The translations under genes and the position numbers were made by a program. Below the pieces are notes generated by a model. That model ran no database searches and was not told the origin of the DNA. It saw only the letters and a program-made list of their open reading frames with translations. This document shows positions 57,959-64,000 of a DNA stretch of 64,000 nt, in pieces (positions within the stretch are counted from its first letter, which is position 1; every line of letters starts with the position of its first letter). This DNA is from Sesamum alatum (Eukaryota > Streptophyta > Magnoliopsida > Lamiales > Pedaliaceae): positions 6,959,001-7,023,000 of the forward strand of contig JACGWO010000006.1 in the NCBI GenBank assembly GCA_034509735.1, read 5' to 3'.

Positions 57959-58386
57959 GGGTAAATTATAGCTACCTTCTCTAACGTTTGGCATAATTAT
58001 AAATACTCTCTCGTTGTTTGAAAAATTATAAATACCCCCTGAGGTTTGTAATCGTCTAACAAATAACTCATTTTTCATCTATTTTTATGGATGAACTGAC
58101 CAAAATGCCCTTATGCACTGAACTATTTTTTATTTAATTCTAAAAAAAAAATTGAACTACAATGCGCAAAAAGAGGTTTCTTAAGTTTTTTACACAGAGG
58201 AGCAATAATGCAATTTACCTCCGCTGATAATTTCTAAAATTTAATAAAAAGTTTAGGGGCAAAATGGTTAATTTCAGGCCTTTGGTTAAAAGTTACAAAC
58301 CTTAGGGGGATATTTGTAATTTTTCAAACAACGAGGGAGTATTTATAATTATGTCAAATCTAAAGAGAAATGGCTGTAATTTATCC
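57959..58386. mobile_element. 428-bp Mutator-type MITE, perfect 9-bp TSD
   Basis: TAAAAATGA at 57950-57958 and 58387-58395. The ends gggtaaattatagctacc and ggctgtaatttatcc are inverted. Same family as 5885-6316. Confidence 0.85.
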
Positions 58387-58482
58387 TAAAAATGAAGGTA
58401 GAAATGGTTATGTAATTTAGGGTTTAAAATGCCTCTTCTATTAATTATCATTCCTCCCTGTATTGAATTATCTTTTATATAT

Positions 58483-59744
58483 GGGATAATTACATTAAAT
58501 TCCCCTGTATTTTTATTTATCTGCAAAAAACCCCCTTGTGTTTTAATAATATGCAAAAGGCCCCTTCGTGTTTTGTAAAACACTACGCAAAACCCCTTTT
58601 TCCGTTAGTTTTGGACGGAAGGTGGGTTACACGCGCTTTTTGCGCGAAAATGCATATTTTTTTATATTTTTTTCACCTTTTTTGACTTAAAAAGACCTAA
58701 ATACCCTTCTTTTTGTCTTATTTGGATTATTATTTTTTAAACATGTTTTTTTTCCTTTAATTGTGTTCAGATTAATTGTATTTTAATAAAAAATTAAATA
58801 TATTAATTTAAAATACTTAATAATTATATAAAATTTTTATATTTTTAATACTTAATAATTTATATTTTTAATAAGTATATATTTTTATATTTAATAAGTA
58901 TATAAAATTAATATTTTTAATATAAAGATATATTTTTAGTATTTAATAAATATATAACATTTTATATATTTTAAAATTAATATGTAATAATTTTAATTTT
59001 TTTTCCTTTTTGTCGCCGGGGCCACCACCACCACCGACAGCGCCCACCTAAAGTGGCGACCGCCGTCGCGCCGTCTGAAGGGGCGACGGCGCAACGCGAC
59101 GAGGGCGTCGTGCCGTCGCCCAAAGAAGTGGGCGACTGCCGTGGCGACGGCGGCCGCCCCTGAGTTTTTTTATACTATATATCATTTGTATAGGGAAAAA
59201 TGCAAGCAACCCCCATATGATATTACAAATGTGCAAATTACCCCTCTATGAAAAAATAAATAGCAATTTACCCCATTGTATTTTTTTAAATGAAGCAATT
59301 TACTCCCATGTATTTTTCAAAATGAAGCAGGGAGGTAAATTGCTTCATTTTGAAAAACACAGGGAGGTAAATTGCTATTTTTTTTCCATAGGGGGGTAAT
59401 TTGCTCATTTGCAATATCATAGGGGGGTAAATTGCATTAAACCTTGTTTGTATATAATGTAATATTATATATAAATATATATATGATTGTATATATATAA
59501 CTAAAAAAATATATTTTAAATTGTTAAAATCTGGACCGTTCATTTTCATCTATTGAAGATCAATGGTTCTAATAACAAGGGCATAACAGGCAATATAGAA
59601 AAAATTTTAACGCCGTTAAGTACAACTGACGAAAGAGGAGAATTTGCAGTATTTTACAAAATATGAGGGTTTTTTGCATATTTTTAAAATACAAGGATTT
59701 TTTTGCAGATAAATGAAAATACAGGAGATTTATATAATTATCCC
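58483..59744. mobile_element. 1262-bp Mutator-type element with GC-rich island
   Basis: GGGATAATTACATTAAATTC and the complementary right end (gatttatataattatccc) are inverted over about 100 bp. Flanks TTTATATAT (58474-58482) and TTTATATGT (59745-59753) match at 8 of 9 bases. The centre has a GC-rich island (59018-59163, gcgacggcgcaacgcgacga) and a nested element (59193-59445). Confidence 0.8.
59193..59445. mobile_element. 253-bp Mutator-type MITE nested in 58483-59744
   Basis: gggaaaaatgcaagcaaccc and ggggggtaaattgcattaaa are inverted, with a central inverted pair of ttactccc/gggaggtaa. Flanks ATTTGTATA (59184-59192) and GTTTGTATA (59446-59454) match at 8 of 9 bases. Same family as 49376-49644. 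Confidence 0.75.
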
Positions 59745-59798
59745 TTTATATGTTTAGTCATACCTATAAAGTCGTTTCGTATTTTGAGTACATTCGTC

Positions 59799-60665
59799 CA
59801 GTGGCGAAGCCAGAACGTCAACTTAGCCATGTCAAAATTTAATTAATAATTTTGGTAAATAAAAATATTAAATTCATAAAAAGAATTAAGTTACTATATA
59901 ATCATCATAAATTAAATAAATACAATTATATAAGTACAATTAATTCTTATAGCTATTATCCAAATGAGAGGCGGGTTAAAATTTACAAGTAAAAAATTTC
60001 GCAGTCTCTTAATAATAAATTTATCCATATAAAAACTTACATTTACATAATCATAAATTTAAAAAAAAAAAAAGCATAATCAACTTTTATATCTAAGCTT
60101 GTTTATTTGTCTTGAGAGGCTTGAATAAAAAGTTACCAAATAAAATAATAAATAATTATTTTAAAATTCGAATAATGAATATTAAAAATTAGCATAAACA
60201 ATAAATTTCTTCCGATTAATTTGTACATTATTTTGGGCTCCAAAAAAATTATTAATCTAAATAAACTAAAATCTATTTTATCTAATAAATTAAACAGAAT
60301 TACAAAACTATCAAAAGAAACAAATTGATCGAAAATCAAAATATATGAATTGAAAAGCAATAATAGATAACATAAAAGGCAAGAGGAATTTTGGAAAAAA
60401 TTTATAACATGGTATTGAAAAAATCATGAGATAGCAATCTTTTCTTCTTGGCTAAGTGAAAATCATATGGTTCTGACTAATTAAGAGAAACTAAAAATGG
60501 GATGTTGAAAAAAATTATTTATAAACAAGTTAACTTAAAATTTTCTTATTAATTTTTTTAATAGATAAGACAAGTTTAAACCTAGAACTTGATAGGCTAA
60601 TAGCTCTACGCTGGAGCCAAGCCCTGTCGGCCGCTAGGGCTCGACGGGGCCTGGCTTCGCCCCTG
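59799..60665. mobile_element. 867-bp non-autonomous hAT element, perfect 8-bp TSD
   Basis: CAGTGGCGAAGCCAG (59799) and CTGGCTTCGCCCCTG (to 60665) are the TIRs. CATTCGTC flanks both (59791-59798, 60666-60673). The interior is AT-rich without transposase; a short GC-rich part (60600-60660) adjoins the right end. Confidence 0.9.
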
Positions 60666-60755
60666 CATTCGTCTATTGAATGGTTTTGTTTTTTTGTTGC
60701 GTTACTATTTGAAACATACACAATTAAATTTGGATCCACAAATTAACTAATTTTG

Positions 60756-61007
60756 GCTAATGAGGCCTAATTCAGTTGGCGAAACTGAGGCCCCATGATT
60801 TTAGAGGTCATGGGTACGAACCCCCTGCATGGGATGATGTTATTTCTATTATATAGTAGGTATTATTTGCTGCTGTAATATCTAGATATTAATTTATGTG
60901 ATATTGTTGATATGATTGTTGTATATCTCTGTTCAATATTGGTACCAATAGGACTTATTGTAATCACTTTATTTCAATTAATAAAGTTCATCGCTTCCTA
61001 CTAAAAA
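60756..61007 (+). mobile_element. tRNA-derived SINE, copy 2
   Basis: Starts gctaatgaggcctaattcag, with B box-like gggtacgaaccccc and the same body as copy 1 (gatgttatttct, tgtgatatt, atctctgttc, aatcactttat, aagttcatcgcttcc) and an A-rich tail. TSD aaattaactaattttg (60740-60755) and aaattaagtaattttg (61008-61023), 15 of 16 bases. One base of the B box core is changed (ggtacgaa for ggttcgaa). Confidence 0.85.
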
Positions 61008-61023
61008 AAATTAAGTAATTTTG

Positions 61024-62149
61024 AATAGTTCAAAGTTTTTTTATGTTGCGTAATAAAGCAATACAAATTTCATAGCCGAAAAATTGTAACTCTAGTTATA
61101 GTACGTGCAGGATTTTCATTTATAGAACATTTCAAGAAATGTGGAAAATCATTAAAAAAAATGCTATGCCGGTAAAGAGATACTTTTTTTTTTTTTTTTT
61201 TTGACAAAATGTTTTGGGGAGAATTAATTCAGTTCTCCATAGCACAAGTTTAAATAATTTCACATATCGATATTAATTAACATCCTCAATCAGTTTGCCC
61301 GAAGAGTAACTAAAAACGTTTAATTGTATTGTTCTCCTTCTAGTTATGTATGTTTGGCATTTTAATTCTTTATATTTTGTTTTGTAAAATAGTTCTATAT
61401 ATTTTTTTTTTTCATTTTTTGTGAATTTAGGACATATTTGATTGAATATTTTAAAATCAATCGAAAAATTTCATGTGCCCTGCACGTGACAATGGAAGAC
61501 TGGTGGCGGATTGTGAGTGCCATGAAAAAACCACGTACATTAATTAGTATTGATGGGCTTTGATGAATACTTTATGGAACTCATGTATGTCTATTTTAGC
61601 CCAAATATGTTTCGGCCGAACCTAAATCAATTATATGACAAGTGTAATACACTTATTATGCGATTGGTGTACAATTTAGGTAAAGTGACCAATCACATAA
61701 CAAATGTATCACACTTGCTATATGATTGACCAGACCTGGTCCAAACTAGAATTTTCCTAAAAAATGGTCTTTTCCTTATGCTAAATTTGGACTATATTTG
61801 ATCTGGAATTGTTCACTAATGTACACAAATGGATACGGTATTACACTATTTGTTTGGACTCGTTGCACTAAAGGAACTATAGAGTTAAGTGCCACAGTGT
61901 CATCATTATTTTGTCTGTTGAGAATGGTTATTTATCAGAAATAACACGTGAAGCAGAGATGGCAGTGGGTTAGGTTTGGACGGATTTTTTTAAAACTTGA
62001 GATGCAACCGAGCAACCAGGTATAGCACCGCCTAACGACATTTCAATTTTGTACCACTGCAAACAACGTTATGTCTATATATGCACATAAACTTGTTCAT
62101 AATCAAGTATACATATATAATTTCATCATCACAGCAAGCACAATTACTT
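61024..62149. other. spacer with an inverted repeat
   Basis: 61640-61730 contains tgacaagtgtaatacactta and accaatcacataacaaatgt in a partly inverted layout, like a small MITE. A poly-T tract lies at 61187-61202. No gene recognised. Confidence 0.35.
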
Positions 62150-62592
62150 AACTCTCATACCTACTAATTCTCTGGTATTGGGAGCGAATTCTCTCTCTAG
62201 GAAGAGTTCTTTTCTTTTCGTTGACTTTCCTATATCTTCTCTTTCTTTCTTATCCCCTATATCTGCCGCTTCCCCCCCCCCCCCTGCATATTCTTTCCAT
62301 ATCCATGCACTTTTCTTTCTTTTTTCGTGCACTTTTCCCTACCTCATCTCATGTAGTTTTCCTTGTGCAGATCATTACCGGCCGTTGATTCTCCGACGAC
62401 GTTCATACGCCCGCCTTATTCCCGGTGTCGCCTGTCCTTGATCTTACTCTTACTTACGTGATTGATTTGTTTTCCTTCTGCTTATTATTCTATTCAAGTG
62501 CTCCTTGTGCAGGTGTTTGGTCCCTCATCTCCGATTTGTATTTTGGGTGTCCTTCTGCCGGCCGGCATCCCCCCACCTCGGACTATTGCCCT
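62150..62592 (+). other. 5' UTR of the LINE starting here
   Basis: A pyrimidine-rich leader with a C tract at 62273-62284. An upstream frame runs in from 62425, but its first 56 codons are not protein-like, so translation more likely starts at 62593. Confidence 0.45.
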
Positions 62593-64000
62593 ATGGTTGA
62601 TGATCTACAAACACTGACTGAGGCGCTGAGTTTTTTTGAGATGGAACAGAATAGTGTTATGGTTCCACTAGGGGCTTGGACTGGAGATACAGAATCAGAG
62701 GGGTTCTTTCTGGTTGGACGACTACTTAGCCGTCGAAGCTACAATTTTGAGGCGTTGAAAAACACCTTGATAAACTCGTTCAATGCCATTAAGGGTTTAG
62801 ACATTCGGCTGATTGAGAACGAGCGATTTTTGTTCAAGTTTGCACATACCATAGATCGCAAGAGAGTTATCGATGGCGGTCCTTGGGCTTTTGAAAAAAA
62901 CCTGCTCGTATTGAAGATAGTTGAGAATGACGACGATCCGGCAAGCATTGATTTGGATTGGGTGGATTTCTCCGTTCATGTGCACGGGCTGCCTCTTGGC
63001 CGAATGTCTCGCAGCATGGCGGAAGTCATCGGAAACCAGTTAGGAAAGTTCCAAGACATCGAACAGGTTAGTGGAGGTCAGTTATGGGGTTCTTCACTTC
63101 GGATCAGAGTCGGCATGGATGTTAAAAAACCATTACGGCGTGTTCTAAAGCTATATACGATGATGGGGCCGAATCTACGATTACGTTTACTTACGAAAGA
63201 CTTTCGAATTTCTATTATTGGTGCGGACAATTAGGCCATATCATGAAGTTCTGTGAGTGTCAATATGAAGCGGGGTTTGACGAGAAACGGGATCCACTCC
63301 CATTTGGCCCGTGGCTTCGAGCTACTACTCCGAACTTTCTCCGATCAAGAGGGGTCACTAACTCTCACCCCCCTCCATCCTTTGTCCTGCGAAATCAGTC
63401 TGAGTTGACACAATCCGATACACCTCGTAGAGGGCCAGCCATCTTCCAGTATATGCCTACCTCACAAGGCCAACCTTCAATACCAACCCAACCTCAAACC
63501 TCTCAAATGTACCTCAATATCGCCCCACGTAGCCAACCCTACAACCAAACCTTACTGTTACATAACCCTACTACAAATACACTTCCCCAAACCCCTGCTA
63601 ACCCCACAACCCCTATGGATACTTCATTACCAGTTCACCACACAACTAGCATGCATACTATACCACTCATCCCATCTAATACATCACACAATACCATCCC
63701 ACCTGTAGCCTATACACTACTTGTACCCCAACCTCTTCATACTCCTGAACCGTCACCAACTATTAAACATCCCCTACATCAAACCCTAAGTGATGTTCCC
63801 TTAGTGTTCTCTGCAGCTACCCATTCTGCCACGACCCTGTCCCAGTCCTCATCCACAACTTCTCGTGGCCGTAAGAAACAAGCCCCTCGGAAGGTGATTT
63901 CTATTACTAAAAAGCGCAAGTTGATTGATGAAACGTTGGATGCGTCCGAATCTCCTTGAAAATGTGTGAAACAGGTTGTTAATGAACCCATGGATCAGTC
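62593..64000 (+). pseudogene. LINE ORF1, running off the window
   Basis: Starts MVDDLQTLTEALSFFEMEQN. A DUF4283-type domain follows: TESEGFFLVGRLLSRRSYNF, NERFLFKFAHTIDRKRVIDG, GPWAFEKNLLVLKI, VDFSVHVHGLPLGRMS and SSLRIRVGMDVKKPLRR. A one-base change near 63160 shifts the frame; beyond it the knuckle YYWCGQLGHIMKFC reads on, its first Cys apparently Tyr. Then comes a Pro/Thr/Ser-rich linker and a basic segment (RGRKKQAPRKVISITKKRKL). A TGA at 63957-63959 precedes sequence still homologous to the copy at 53500. The endonuclease and RT would lie to the right of the window. The better preserved of the two LINEs here, but still broken. Confidence 0.8.

Noticed and set aside
62425..62592. Upstream start codon for LINE ORF1
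   Set aside because: The first 56 codons have no similarity in style to the rest, and ATG 62593 fits a normal ORF1 start (MVDDLQTLTEALS).

Overview
This is nuclear DNA from a flowering plant, most likely a eudicot. It is AT-rich, has plant-type introns, and carries one plant gene that looks intact, several plant gene remnants, and many plant transposon families. The species cannot be told from the sequence. Almost every long stretch is transposon-derived. Many insertions can be placed exactly because their target-site duplications (TSDs) are readable.

Layout. 1-490: possible last two coding exons of an unidentified gene. 2256-3560: terminal-inverted-repeat (TIR) elements. 3960-9117: a decayed retroelement region, interrupted by a Mutator-type element (5885-6316) and a hAT element (6894-8018). 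9118-12640: a four-level nest of TIR elements. 13166-18290: three decayed copies of exon 1 of a WAT1-related transporter gene, mixed with two broken Ty1/copia elements. 18708-19201: a Mutator-type element. 19555 to about 33480: CACTA element 1 (minus orientation), broken by a Mutator-type element (24293-25856) and a Ty1/copia element (26462-32606, TSD GGGAG). 35994-44081: CACTA element 2 (plus orientation), with both ends and a CAA TSD. 44575-46631: further TIR elements. 46705-49226: a BAHD acyltransferase gene with a Mutator-type element in its intron. 49376-52260: small inverted-repeat elements and a SINE. 52500-54826: a decayed LINE. 55866-57555: a major-latex-protein (Bet v 1 family) pseudogene split by an insertion. 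57959-61007: two Mutator-type elements (one holding a third), a hAT element and a second SINE copy. 62150-64000: the 5' part of another LINE, running off the window.

The only host gene that looks functional is the two-exon BAHD acyltransferase (444 residues, HxxxD present, DFGWG replaced by AYPWG). The WAT1 and latex-protein sequences carry frameshifts, stops or missing exons. Both CACTA elements encode the usual pair of proteins, a TNP2-type transposase and a Transposase_24 (Ptta/En/Spm) protein, but all four genes are damaged. CACTA element 2 also holds an internal array of seven 93-bp units, most of them containing an inverted AGGAACGGT/ACCGTTCCT pair, the motif that fills the ends of the element. 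This array and the GC-rich cargo inside several AT-rich Mutator-type elements are the least ordinary structures here. I found no CRISPR, phage, organelle or rRNA sequence.
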